64,000 nt of DNA, from positions 16,642,346-16,706,345 of the forward strand of contig CM036215.1 in NCBI GenBank assembly GCA_020631735.1. The letters run 5' to 3'. Of the stretch, positions 47,942 through 58,568 are shown piece after piece (positions within the stretch are counted from its first letter, which is position 1; each line of letters starts with the position of its first letter). The notes beneath the pieces are model-generated. The model ran no database searches. It had not been told where the DNA came from and saw only the letters and a list, made by a program, of their open reading frames with translations. A program made the translations under genes and the position numbers. Source of the DNA: Saccharum officinarum (taxonomy: Eukaryota > Streptophyta > Magnoliopsida > Poales > Poaceae).

Positions 47942-50900
47942 TGTAACACTCCGATGTTACGCAATGCATTTTGCATGGCAATCATATTGCATAGCATTTA
48001 TATCATTATAATCATGTGTGATAATGGTATAATTTGAGTAAATTAAAAGCTTGAAAATGAGATAATTTGATGAGCTATATTAATATGATAATTACATTAC
48101 ACCGAAAGCCTTGCAACTATAATTCTTACATCACTTAAAACCCTAGTTCAATTTTTGGAGCAGCTAGATGACTCAAATTTTGTCAAAACTTGTTCAAAAT
48201 TATTCCTGAAAAATATTCAAAAATATTCCCTATTTTTGCTTTTATTCTGCCATTCAAAATCTATCAAGAATTTTCAGTTGGCCCCTTAATCAAAGTTGTA
48301 GAGAATTTAATTCTAAGCAACTTTTATTTTTGGGTCAATTCCAGAAAACGTCTCCCTCTTGTTCAAAATGTAGTTTGAAGTTTGAAATTCTTTGGATTTG
48401 AATTTTTGGAAATTGGAAAAACGAATTTTCGCCTTAGCAGGCCGCGGCCTCACTTCCCAGCCCGCTCGCGAAGCCGCCCGGCCCAGCCAGCCGCGCGCGC
48501 GCCCGCGCGACGCAGGCGGCCCGGCCCGCGTCCGCTCGGCCTCCTCCTTCCCTTCCCGCTCGCCCCGCGCTTCGTGTCCGCCGCGGCAGAACGCGCCCGC
48601 CGCGTGGCGGACGCATGCCGGCGACGCGCCGCGTGGCCACCGTGAACCCCGCGCCCGCGTCCAGCTTCAAAACGGCCGAGCGCTGGGTCTCCCTCCCATT
48701 TCCGCCTCGCTCGCTCCCTCTCTTCCTCCCTCCAGCGCCATCCACCGCGGAACGCCGCTCGCCACCGCGCACCACCGCCACCTCCGCCTTGTTCCGGCAT
48801 CGGTACACCGCCTCCGTTCGATTGCCTGTGCACGAAGCTCTGCCACCTCCTCTTCTCCTCCGAACGGACCTTCGTTTGCCCTGTTCGCATACGGTACGGC
48901 TCAATCGAGTTTTCCTCGCCGCGCCACCGCGTCGGTACCGCCGGGCTTGCGCTCCGCCCACCGTCTTCCTCGCTCCCTCTCCATCCCCCTGACCCTCTCT
49001 CTCGGGTTCGCTACCTCCTCGCGAACACCGTGCGCGGGCTCGCTGGTCGGGTCGTGGCCGGAGATGGCCGTTGGCCGTCGGCCATCGCCACGCCGTCGCG
49101 GTCAGGGACGCCGACGAGGCCGCCCCGTTCTTTCCCACCCGCAGCCTCCTCTGGGCCACCGCCCTCTGGGCCGCGCCTCCGAGTGGGCCGGCTCACCGTT
49201 TCGTCCGCGCGCGCGAGCAGGCCGAGAACGGCCACGGGCCGGCCCAATATCCTTAACGAAAAATCATTTTCTGTTTTCTATTAATATTCATGATGAAAAA
49301 AACACTTTGGAAAATGTTTTCTTGGTCATTTTAGCTCCAAAAATGGTGAAATAAATTTCTATGTACTCTTTGGAACCAGATCTATGATATAAAAGTATTG
49401 CATGTGAAATTTGAGATACTTTTCTGTAGAGTTTTAATTAACTAGTGAAATGGCTGTTTTCTTGATAAATGCTTAATAAATTCTAGAAAAATCAGAAAAA
49501 TATGATTCCAAGTTTATTAATCTTTTTATGCCATGTACTGGCTAGGAAAAATTTTATCTCATGTCTGTTCTATAGAAAAATATATAGGTGTAGTTCAAGT
49601 GCTTTCTATCACTAGTATTTGTTATTTTTGTTATATAAATAAATTTGAATAAAACATGCAAGTGATAAATTTTCTATAGTGTTTGTTTACTGTGTAGGAA
49701 GTAGTAAAATTTCTAAATCGTTGTTTGATACTTTTCATAATGTGAAGTATTTTAAATATTCATTTAGGCCTTAATTTGATTATTTTTGTATAGTCAGTTC
49801 TAGTAATTCAACTACAATGAAAATCTTATGTCAAGCTAGTTTTGATATTAGTAACCCACTGTAATTTTCTAAGATTTTTCTGTGCCATTAAACTATGTGT
49901 TGCTGTTCAAGCATAGTGCTAATTAGGGTTTACATCCACTCTTTAATGCAAGATTAGTTAGTAAACTATACTTTGGTGTATCTTTGAAGCATCTTGAGTA
50001 TTAAAGTGTCTTTGCATGGTAGAGAATAGTGGTGGTAGTTTTCGAGTACATGTTCTTGGATGACGTAGACTACCTTATAGAAGAGTCATAAGTTCCACGT
50101 AATCCAAAGATCGTAACATGCTCATTTGCATATCATTCATTCATCATCATCATCATCTCCTGTCACCTCTGCAATGCACTTATGCATGATGCACTTATAC
50201 TTCTGCATCATACAGGATCGCAGGAAGTGGCTCCGGCAGTAGTTCCCGAGGACGCAGAGGAGCAGCTCGAGGTGCCAGAGCCGGAGTTGACAGAAGCAGA
50301 AGAGGAGGCCAGTGAAGACCTTCCGGAGTGCCCCGACCATCGTCCGAGTTCCTTTGAGCGAGGCAAGCCCCGGAGCATTTCTCCCTCGGTTTGCAAATAA
50401 TTTATTATTAACTTTACTTAATTTGATGCATTACGTTTAGGAGTTGTTTGCAAACGTTGTTGCATTATACCTTGTCTCACCTTGCTTTACCCGATCCTTG
50501 TTTACCCTGGTGTCCACGGTCAATAATTGCTTAGCTTGCTTAGACCGGTAGAAGTCGGGTGATTGCCTGTCATCCGCGAGCTATAGGGGATTACCTGGAT
50601 CTATGTGAAAGAATGTCATGTGAGAATAACTAAGTGTCGAAATGAATCTGAGACTGGGCGGAAGCTTGCAGGGTTCTGGACTGTAGTGTCTTCCGTCTGT
50701 GTCGATTAAGGACCGTCCGTTGTCGGGCCTCGAGTCATGTTGAACGCATGCCTCACATTTAGCTGGCCGAATAAAGTACCTTTCGACCGCGAAGCTGGGA
50801 GATTATTCGGGCCGAGTGGATTGCCCGCAACGCACTGTACCGGAGCAGTAGTGGCAGGAAACGGGGGCGCGATGATAAGGCCAAAGAGCAGTCGGGCGGC

Positions 50901-51832
50901 CCCCGGGTACATGTGGTTCCTGGCAAGCTCGCGACTTTACCTGAATGGTTGACTCGGTGACCAATACCTCACTTTAGCGGGTGAGTGAGGTTTGTGTGAG
51001 GAATAAATTACCAGCTGGTCAATAATCGATTCGAATCGCCATCGTTCACTGGATAGTGAACACTTGACTTGAGTTACTTCATCGTAGAAAAATTTGATGA
51101 AACACTTGGATAGTTATGAGAAAAATGATGTGGTAATTATTGTTAATGCTCAATGGTAATCCTTGCTTGCTTAATTACCTGGTTACTCTAGCATAAGTTC
51201 AAATATAGTTGACAGGGAAATAAAGCTTTAAAATACTACCTGTTTTTGCAAAAAGGACTGCTAAGTTAAAAATGCTTTTCATGCAAAGGAGTCAGCTACC
51301 CCACCAAAAAGCCTATCATGATCCTTGGTGTCTTTTATTTTGGTTCTGTCGGGTAAGTCTAGCTGAGTACCTTCTCGTACTCAGGGCTTTGTTCCCACTT
51401 GTTGCAGATGGACAGATGTACTATGGTTATTGTATCAACTGTCTCTACCCTGCGATGGGCGAAGCTTAGGACCATGGGCAATGGTCACTCACTACTTCTC
51501 GCCTGATGCTTTTGCTGGAGATGATCGCAAGCTGGCACTTTATCTCAAAACAAGGTGTGTGTGCGTGTTTTAAACTAATGCTTCCGCTACTTTTATTCGA
51601 ACTTGGTTTGTAATAACTATGTTTAAACTCCGATGTACTTTGTGCCGCGAACTTCTATGTAACTTATGACGGTAACCGCTGAACTTAGTACGATCTTGGC
51701 TGTTATGTGAATGGTTTGAAATCCGTCGAGATTTCACGGACTACCGGGTTATACGGGCTTAAGTTTGTTAAATTGTCCTGCCGTTGGATGATTTTCTTAC
51801 TTAATCTCGTATAATTGGGCGGTTCTGTTACA
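47942..51832 (+). repeat. 5' LTR of the Tekay element
   Basis: 3891 bp, TGTAACACTCCGATG to GGTTCTGTTACA. AT-rich flanks surround a very GC-rich block (about 48440-49255), where long open frames exist in several frames on both strands by composition alone. The GC-rich block recurs in the 3' LTR and, in diverged form, in the solo LTRs. Confidence 0.95.
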
Positions 51833-51834
51833 GC

Positions 51835-51846
51835 TGGTATCGGAGC
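51835..51846 (+). other. Tekay primer-binding site
   Basis: TGGTATCGGAGC starts two bases after the 5' LTR, the initiator tRNA-Met type. Confidence 0.88.
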
Positions 51847-52094
51847 AAGGTTTAGCGTAATTACTGTTCATAAGTGTATTTAAAACAAAATCCTATTTAA
51901 AAAGTGTGATTTTCAAACTAAAAGTGTGCCAGTGGTCATATCCTGTATGCCCAGTTAAGGACTCTAGGTGGCTATTTAAGTACTAACTTGGGGTTCTTGC
52001 ACCATATTTCTTTTTCGTTGCTCATACGGCGTGCTATTGTATGAGTGCCACTTAATTGAGTGGTAATGTATGGATCAGTTACCTCTACGCTTTG

Positions 52095-52100
52095 GTAAGT
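52095..52100 (+). promoter_or_regulatory. Candidate 5' splice donor in the leader
   Basis: TTTG/GTAAGT at 52091-52100 matches the plant donor consensus. Pairing with acceptors at 52621 or 53954 would remove several upstream ATGs and place either the H3-like gene or gag first on the mRNA. Predicted only. Confidence 0.4.
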
Positions 52101-52609
52101 GTGAGTTGTGAGAGCATGATCGGATACACCGCCGATCTAGGGAGAGTGCTTATATGATACTAAGAATAATTACATGTTCTACACATGTTTTTATGAAAGT
52201 ATCGCATGCGTGGGTGTTCCGTCCGTTGAGGCGATGCCGTCAATAGGACGATGTGTTTGGGTAGTTACTACCGTTGTACACGCATCTGGGGATACGTGTA
52301 GAGCGTGTAGGTAGGTTTACTGCTTTCATGCATTCATGGGGAATGGGCTGAAATAAATTTTCTGCAGGTACATAACAGCGTTATCGTGTAGACCGAATTA
52401 GTTACGTATATGAGAGATCGTTTGTATGCCACCAAATTCACCGTTAGATGTCTTTATTTTTATAAGTTTGTGAGGACGTAAGACTCGTGCATGCATCATA
52501 TTGTCTGTGCATTCCATTCATGACATGCATTCCTCCCCTTATAAAAGGATTATTCCATTTCGATAAAAGTGACATCAACTTAAAATATGTTCTCACTGGG
52601 TAATTAAAT

Positions 52610-52621
52610 CTTGTGCTACAG
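52610..52621 (+). promoter_or_regulatory. Candidate 3' splice acceptor before the H3-like gene
   Basis: CTTGTGCTACAG lies directly against the ATG at 52622, so a spliced mRNA would begin its second exon exactly at the start codon. Confidence 0.4.
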
Positions 52622-53596
52622 ATGGCCCGCACGAAGCAGACTGCCCGTAAGTCCACCGGCGGAAGAGCACCCCGTCGTCAGCTGGCCCCGCGGGAGCACC
52701 GCAACACGGACACTTTTCTAAGCGAGTTTGGCATGCCCACCTTGCTTTGGAGAGTGCTCCATGATGTGGGGTACCCGGAGGGTCAAGAGCCGGTATACTC
52801 TTGGAGTGAGAGCCAGTTAGCTGAGGATGGACTTGCTATCGTGGAGATCACCGTCCCTGCTCTTGGTGATGCACCAGAATGGGATGGTTGGCATCTGGAG
52901 TTTGAAGGACGCACTCCAGCCGAGGGTGCAGAGGGCGCGGCTTTTCGCGTCATCCGAGACATCATGAGCAGGTTCCCCAATGAGTTGGCAGCAGCTTTGG
53001 CCGGTGCTTTCCCGAGAGATGATCCTCGCGATGCCATTTGGGTACAGCCGCAGGGAAGTGCCCTGGTTAGAGGCCCCAGTGAAGGACGGGCTAGCGATAA
53101 CCACACCATGAGTGCCATGTATGCAGCCATCAGAGCATACCAAGGTCTGGAGAATACCTATTGGACCTTGACTGGCCTACGTGGTGATGATCGGCTTGAA
53201 GCAAGGAAGCAACAGAAGAAGCAAGCACGTGCTATAGCTAGCTTGCAGGAGCAGTTGGCCGACATGAGCTTGCAGCGGGACCGAGCTCTCGAGAGAGGCG
53301 AGAGTTCCATGCAGCAAGTACAGAGGTTGACTCAGGCCAACAGAAATGCAGACCGCATGATGGGACAGCTAGTACAAGAAAGGAATGAAGCCTGGAACGA
53401 GAGGGACCTTCTGAGGCAGAGGGTCGAGGAGTTAGAGGAGTACAATGCCAACTTGCATGAAGAGTTTCATGCCCTCTACAACGGGATAGGCCCGTATGCT
53501 CCTCCGGACGCCGCTCAGATGGACGTCGACGACGACGCTGCTGCTGAAGGTAGCGATAGTGATGCCTCCGACCTCGACGACGGCCCTGAAGAGTAG
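52622..53596 (+). CDS. Retrotransposon extra protein with a histone H3 tail mimic
   Basis: 324 residues from the ATG at 52622. An in-frame ATG at 52613 would add three residues, but the CAG/ATG context and perfect H3 numbering favour 52622. Residues after Met read ARTKQTARKSTGGRAPRRQ, matching H3 1-21 at 19 of 21 positions. K4, K9, T3, S10 and T11 are kept, and K14, K18 and K23 are Arg. Similarity stops at about residue 23, with no H3 fold. Residues 30-170 form an unrecognised region with Trp motifs (WDGWHLEFEG). About 185-285 is a heptad-rich coiled coil, and the last 25 are acidic (DVDDDAAAEGSDSDASDLDD). An extra ORF before gag is known in some grass Tekay-type elements; its role is unknown. 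A decoy or targeting role in chromatin is inference. Confidence 0.9.
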   Translation: MARTKQTARKSTGGRAPRRQLAPREHRNTDTFLSEFGMPTLLWRVLHDVGYPEGQEPVYSWSESQLAEDGLAIVEITVPALGDAPEWDGWHLEFEGRTPAEGAEGAAFRVIRDIMSRFPNELAAALAGAFPRDDPRDAIWVQPQGSALVRGPSEGRASDNHTMSAMYAAIRAYQGLENTYWTLTGLRGDDRLEARKQQKKQARAIASLQEQLADMSLQRDRALERGESSMQQVQRLTQANRNADRMMGQLVQERNEAWNERDLLRQRVEELEEYNANLHEEFHALYNGIGPYAPPDAAQMDVDDDAAAEGSDSDASDLDDGPEE

Positions 53597-53939
53597 GATA
53601 GTGTCCTGCGTTAGTAGCTAGACTTTGTCGCGATAGCCTTCTTTTGGTTTCCATGTGTCATGTTGTATCCTGTTCGACCTTGAGACTGACGATCTTTTGG
53701 ATCTTGGTTGTGTATGCGGTGCCTGAACGCATAAAAGTCCAGTGTATGTATGCTGGCAACGTGGTTGTATGGAACGCGATGTTGCATTTGAAGTAACTTA
53801 AATTGGTGCTGTTGTTTTAATTGGAATGTGATTATTGTGCCTCTGTTTTCTTGTATGACTTGTTCTCTCCAATGAATTCAGTATGGCATGATCGTTCGTT
53901 CAAATACAATTTCTACGACTTAGCTCAATTGTTGCTTGT

Positions 53940-53954
53940 TACTGAAATATGCAG
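53940..53954 (+). promoter_or_regulatory. Candidate 3' splice acceptor before gag-pol
   Basis: TACTGAAATATGCAG, preceded by the T-rich TTGTTGCTTGTT, ends directly at the gag ATG (53955). It would allow a spliced mRNA that skips the H3-like gene. Confidence 0.4.
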
Positions 53955-56900
53955 ATGGCAAACACTCGCCGTGCCACGTATGAAGCCGCTGAAACCGGTG
54001 GTAACGGTGCAGGGGCTGGTGGAAGTGGTGCAAACAACGTCAACCACCAGGGACCACAGCCAGAGCCACATTTGCCCCCTCCTCCACCGCTCACTGCAGA
54101 GGTGTTCTTCACGCAGTTCCTTGGAAGTCAACGCAATGCCGAGCAGTCACAGAGGAATATGGAAGATTTTCTGCGTACCATCGCTGAAAATGTTCAAAGA
54201 GGTAATAATCAAGGTGGTGGCCATGGGGTGAACCAGTACAGCAGTTTCAAGGATTTCATGGATACTAGGCCACCTATTTTTAAGGAAGCAGCAGAGCCAC
54301 TCGATGCTGAAGAATGGATCAACACTATGGAAGATAAATTCCGTGTGCTGAGGCTGACAGAAGTTCTAAAAACAGAGTATGCTGCACATCAGCTACAGGG
54401 ACCGGCAGGAATGTGGTGGAAACATCACCGCACCACTTTTCCTCCCAATACTCAGATTACTTGGAGAGATTTCACTGAAGCTTTTAAGGGAGTTTATATT
54501 CCCCCAGGGTTGGTTGAAATGAAGCTTGGAGAGTTCTTAGCCTTGAATCAGGGTACCAAGACCGTGACGCAGTATCTGCATGCCTTTAACAACTTGTGTC
54601 GTTATGCTCCCGACATGGTCGACACAGATGCAAAGAGGATTGCTAGTTTCAAGAGAGGGTTAAGTCCGAAGATGATGAAGCATGTGGGTACCAATACCCG
54701 CATCAGATTCAACGACTTCATCAGTGATTGTTTGAAGCAAGAAAAGAACAATAACGCCTACACCGCATCCAAGAATCGCAAGAGGGTGTTTGAGTCTGGA
54801 CCATCCCAGTCCAGAGTTGTCACTGCAAATCGCTCTTCTTATCGTCCGTCCGCACCTGGTGCAAGGTTCAGGCCGCCACAACATAAAGCTCAGAACTACA
54901 AGGGACCACAGAAGCCGTACAAGATGGCCGTGCCGCCAGCAAAGATCACCGCAGCTGCAGAACAGAACAACTCCAAGGGAGCTATAGGGTCTGCTGGTAC
55001 AGTAAAGGGGCCCTGCTACAATTGTGGTCAGCCAGGCCACTTTTCAAAGTTCTGCCCTTATCCGCCTAAAAAGAAGCAACAGACTTACAATGCTCGTGTA
55101 CACCACACCACCGTTGATGAGGTTCCTGAAGGAGAGCCTGTAACTGCCGGTAAGTTTCTTGTGAACCATCACCCTGCAGTTGTTCTTTTTGATTCTGGAT
55201 CTTCGCATTCTTTTATGAGTCAAGCATTTGCACGGAAGCATGAACAACTATGCACAGAGTTGGGTTATGGTTATCGCATAAGTTCAGCAGGAGCTGATGT
55301 GTTAACCAATAAGATGGTTAGAGGGGCAACCCTTGAGTTATGTAGTCGGAAGTTCCGAGTAAACCTAATAGTTATGCCTGGACTAGTTTTGGATGTAATA
55401 ATAGGAATGAACTGGATGAAAGACTGGGGAGCAGTCATAGATACAGCCAGTCGGATGCTTACCCTTAAGGATCCCCAGGCAGAGGGTACTTTCCGGGTAC
55501 CTTTGCCTAAAAGAACAGACCTTGTGAGTGTGACATGTGCCATGGAAGTTGTTCCTATCCACCAGATCCCGGTAGTGTGTGAGTTCCCGGATGTGTTTCC
55601 AGATGAGTTACCTGGCCTTCCTCCAGATAGAGATGTTGAGTTTGGAATCGAGTTGATCCCCGGGACAGCTCCTATTTCAAGGAGACCCTATCGGATGCCT
55701 CCGGATGAGTTAGCTGAGTTGAAGAAACAACTGGAAGAATTGCTAAAGAAGGGGTTTATCCGCCCAAGTAAGTCTGAATGGGGATGTCCTGCCCTGTTCG
55801 TAAAGAAAAAGAAAGAGGGTACTCTCAGGATGTGTGTAGATTACCGACCTCTTAATGCTGTAACTATCAAGAATAAATATCCCTTGCCTCATATCGATGT
55901 TCTGTTTGATCAGTTGGCTAAGGCTAGAGTGTTCTCCAAGATAGACCTAAGATCAGGGTATCATCAGATAAAGATTAGGCCAAAAGATGTTCCGAAAACC
56001 GCCTTTTCTACCAGATACGGGTTGTACGAGTATCTTGTTATGTCTTTTGGCTTAACAAATGCTCCTGCATATTTTATGTATCTGATGAATACGGTTTTCA
56101 TGCCAGAGTTGGACAAGTTTGTGGTTGTCTTCATCGATGACATTCTTATATACTCCGAGAATGAGAAAGATCATGAGGAGCATCTGAGAATTGTCTTAAC
56201 CAGACTGAGAGACCATAAGTTATATGCTAAGTTCAGCAAATGTGAATTTTGGTTGAAGAAAGTTCCCTTCCTCGGTCATATTCTATCTGAGAATGGAGTT
56301 TCTGTAGATCCGAGTAAAGTGCAAGAGGTTATGGATTGGAAGACTCCAACCACGGTGTCAGAAGTCAGAAGTTTCCTAGGGTTAGCTGGTTACTATCGCC
56401 GCTTTATCCCAGACTTCTCGAAGATTGCCAAGCCAATGACAAGTCTGCTACAGAAAGATCATAAGTTTGTGTGGACAGAGGAGTGTGAGACAGCTTTCCA
56501 CACCTTGCGGAAACTGTTGACTACTGCTCCAGTTCTTGCACAGCCCGACATCGAGAAACATTTTGATGTGTTCTGTGACGCATCAAAAACAGGATTAGGA
56601 TGTGTTCTGATGCAAGAAGGAAGAGTTATTGCTTATGCCTCCCGGCAATTGAGAAAACATGAAATCAATTATCCGACACATGATCTTGAGCTTGCCGCTG
56701 TAGTGCATGCCTTGAAGATTTGGAGACACTATTTACTTGGTAATGTGTGCAATATTTTCACCGATCATAAGAGTCTCAAGTACATTTTTACCCAACCAGA
56801 ATTGAACATGAGACAGCGAAGATGGTTAGAACTAATCAAGGATTACAACTTAAATGTACAGTATCACCCTGGAAAAGCCAATGTGGTAGCTGATGCTTTG

Positions 56901-58568
56901 AGTCGAAAGTCACATTGTCTGAATATGCAACCCTTGCTGGAAGATGGTTTCAATCTAATGCACCCTACCGTGTTACATAGTATTCAGATCAGTTGCTCCT
57001 TGGAGAGTAAGATAATAGAAGGTCAGAAGGCAGACCAAGGGATTTTCCACATCAAAAAGAAGAGTAAAGAAGAACCCTCGAAACACTTCAGGGTGGATGA
57101 GCAAGATGTGTTGTGGTTCGACAACCGTCTTGTTGTTCCAAAGGATAGAGAGCTTAAGAATAAAATTTTGGACGAAGCTCATCTTTCTAAGTTGTCCATT
57201 CATCCTGGCAGCAGTAAAATGTATCAAGAGCTAAAACCTCATTTTTGGTGGACAAAGATGAAGAAGGAAATTGCAGCTTATGTAGCCAGATGTGACACAT
57301 GTTGCAGAGTGAAAGCGATTCACATGAAACCTGCCGGATTGCTACAACCTTTGTCAGTACCTAGTTGGAAGTGGGATGATATATGTATGGATTTCATCAC
57401 GGGTCTGCCCACTACTCAAAAAGGTCACGATTCAATTTGGGTAATTGTGGATCGTCTTACCAAGACGGCTCACTTTTTGCCTGTCAAAACAGAATATAGA
57501 CCACCTCAGTATGCCGAGAAGTATATTGCAGAGATTGTGAGATTGCATGGCATACCAAAGACTATAGTGTCTGACAGAGGGTCACAGTTCACTGCTCACT
57601 TTTGGGAGCATTTACACAAAGGTTTGGGGACTAGTCTGATTCGTAGCACTGCCTATCATCCTCAAACAGATGGTCAGACTGAAAGAGTTAATGCTGTTTT
57701 GGAGGATATGTTAAGAGCCTGCGTGTTGTCTTCCAGAGGTTCATGGGAATCATGGTTACCATTAGCAGAGTTCGCGTATAATAATAGCTATCAAGAAAGT
57801 ATCAAGATGGCACCTTTTGAGGCTCTGTATGGCCGAAAGTGTAGAACACCTTTGAACTGGATTGAACCAGGAGAAAGAAGGTATTATGGGATTGACTTCG
57901 TGGAGGAAGCCGAAAAGAAAGTTCATATCATCCAGCAAAATATGAGAGCCGCTCAGTCACGTCAGAAAAGTTATGCAGATAAGAGAAGGAGACCGCTTGT
58001 GTTTGAAGTTGGTGACTATGTTTATCTAAAAGTCACGCCGATGAAAAAGAAACGGTTTGGTATACGCAGAAAGCTTGCCGCTAGATTTGTTGGACCTTAC
58101 AAAATCTTAGAAAGGAAGGGTCCAGTGGCTTACAAATTGGATTTGCCAGAAGCAATGGGTGCTGTATTCCCAGTTTTTCACGTATCACATCTGAAAAAGT
58201 GTTTGCGCGTTCCAGAGGAAAGGATTGAACCTCGAGGCATAAAACTTAAGTCAGATTTGGTGTATCGTGAGCAGCCAGTTCGAATCTTGGATTCCAAGGA
58301 GAGGGCTACTCGAAACAGTATGGTGAAAACATATAAGATACAATGGAGTCATCATGATGAAGGGGATGCATCTTGGGAAACGGGCGAATACTTACAAAAA
58401 GCTTACGAAGATTTTTATAATAAATGGTTCGTAACTCAAATCTCGGGACGAGATTTTTCTAAGGGGGAAGGCTGTAACACTCCGATGTTACGCAATGCAT
58501 TTTGCATGGCAATCATATTGCATAGCATTTATATCATTATAATCATGTGTGATAATGGTATAATTTGA
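53955..58568 (+). CDS. Gypsy Gag-Pol polyprotein with C-terminal chromodomain
   Basis: 1537 residues in one open frame. The start is taken as 53955, with an in-frame ATG at 53949. Domains: Gly/Pro-rich N terminus; Gag (about 90-270); zinc knuckle [14 protein letters not shown] (about 353); aspartic protease [14 protein letters not shown] (about 410); reverse transcriptase with FIDDILIYS (about 725); RNase [12 protein letters not shown] (about 874); integrase zinc finger with H...H and CDTCCRVK (about 1080-1120); DDE core with [16 protein letters not shown] and [14 protein letters not shown] region RFVGPYKI; chromodomain (about 1436-1490, with [14 protein letters not shown]). The last 32 codons lie in the 3' LTR. 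Gag and Pol share one frame, so processing must rely on the protease alone. All catalytic residues I can check are present. Confidence 0.97.
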   Translation: MANTRRATYEAAETGGNGAGAGGSGANNVNHQGPQPEPHLPPPPPLTAEVFFTQFLGSQRNAEQSQRNMEDFLRTIAENVQRGNNQGGGHGVNQYSSFKDFMDTRPPIFKEAAEPLDAEEWINTMEDKFRVLRLTEVLKTEYAAHQLQGPAGMWWKHHRTTFPPNTQITWRDFTEAFKGVYIPPGLVEMKLGEFLALNQGTKTVTQYLHAFNNLCRYAPDMVDTDAKRIASFKRGLSPKMMKHVGTNTRIRFNDFISDCLKQEKNNNAYTASKNRKRVFESGPSQSRVVTANRSSYRPSAPGARFRPPQHKAQNYKGPQKPYKMAVPPAKITAAAEQNNSKGAIGSAGTVKGPCYNCGQPGHFSKFCPYPPKKKQQTYNARVHHTTVDEVPEGEPVTAGKFLVNHHPAVVLFDSGSSHSFMSQAFARKHEQLCTELGYGYRISSAGADVLTNKMVRGATLELCSRKFRVNLIVMPGLVLDVIIGMNWMKDWGAVIDTASRMLTLKDPQAEGTFRVPLPKRTDLVSVTCAMEVVPIHQIPVVCEFPDVFPDELPGLPPDRDVEFGIELIPGTAPISRRPYRMPPDELAELKKQLEELLKKGFIRPSKSEWGCPALFVKKKKEGTLRMCVDYRPLNAVTIKNKYPLPHIDVLFDQLAKARVFSKIDLRSGYHQIKIRPKDVPKTAFSTRYGLYEYLVMSFGLTNAPAYFMYLMNTVFMPELDKFVVVFIDDILIYSENEKDHEEHLRIVLTRLRDHKLYAKFSKCEFWLKKVPFLGHILSENGVSVDPSKVQEVMDWKTPTTVSEVRSFLGLAGYYRRFIPDFSKIAKPMTSLLQKDHKFVWTEECETAFHTLRKLLTTAPVLAQPDIEKHFDVFCDASKTGLGCVLMQEGRVIAYASRQLRKHEINYPTHDLELAAVVHALKIWRHYLLGNVCNIFTDHKSLKYIFTQPELNMRQRRWLELIKDYNLNVQYHPGKANVVADALSRKSHCLNMQPLLEDGFNLMHPTVLHSIQISCSLESKIIEGQKADQGIFHIKKKSKEEPSKHFRVDEQDVLWFDNRLVVPKDRELKNKILDEAHLSKLSIHPGSSKMYQELKPHFWWTKMKKEIAAYVARCDTCCRVKAIHMKPAGLLQPLSVPSWKWDDICMDFITGLPTTQKGHDSIWVIVDRLTKTAHFLPVKTEYRPPQYAEKYIAEIVRLHGIPKTIVSDRGSQFTAHFWEHLHKGLGTSLIRSTAYHPQTDGQTERVNAVLEDMLRACVLSSRGSWESWLPLAEFAYNNSYQESIKMAPFEALYGRKCRTPLNWIEPGERRYYGIDFVEEAEKKVHIIQQNMRAAQSRQKSYADKRRRPLVFEVGDYVYLKVTPMKKKRFGIRRKLAARFVGPYKILERKGPVAYKLDLPEAMGAVFPVFHVSHLKKCLRVPEERIEPRGIKLKSDLVYREQPVRILDSKERATRNSMVKTYKIQWSHHDEGDASWETGEYLQKAYEDFYNKWFVTQISGRDFSKGEGCNTPMLRNAFCMAIILHSIYIIIIMCDNGII
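58461..58472 (+). other. Tekay polypurine tract
   Basis: AAGGGGGAAGGC directly precedes the 3' LTR and lies within the coding sequence of the polyprotein C terminus. Confidence 0.85.

Noticed and set aside
48392..49354. Open frame of 320 codons (and its near copy at 58923-59903, and opposite-strand frames of 241 codons)
   Set aside because: It lies in the GC-rich block of both Tekay LTRs, with open frames in several phases on both strands and no recognisable domain. This is expected from base composition and not a gene.
52613..52621. Upstream in-frame ATG that would add Met-Leu-Gln before the H3 tail
   Set aside because: The H3 match begins exactly at the next Met, and a splice-acceptor-like CAG directly precedes it. 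The earlier ATG would bury the mimic and probably lies in an intron. Not excluded.
52622..53596. Reading the gene as a true histone H3 variant or CENH3
   Set aside because: Similarity stops at about residue 23. There is no H3 alpha-N helix or histone fold, and the body is coiled coil with an acidic tail.
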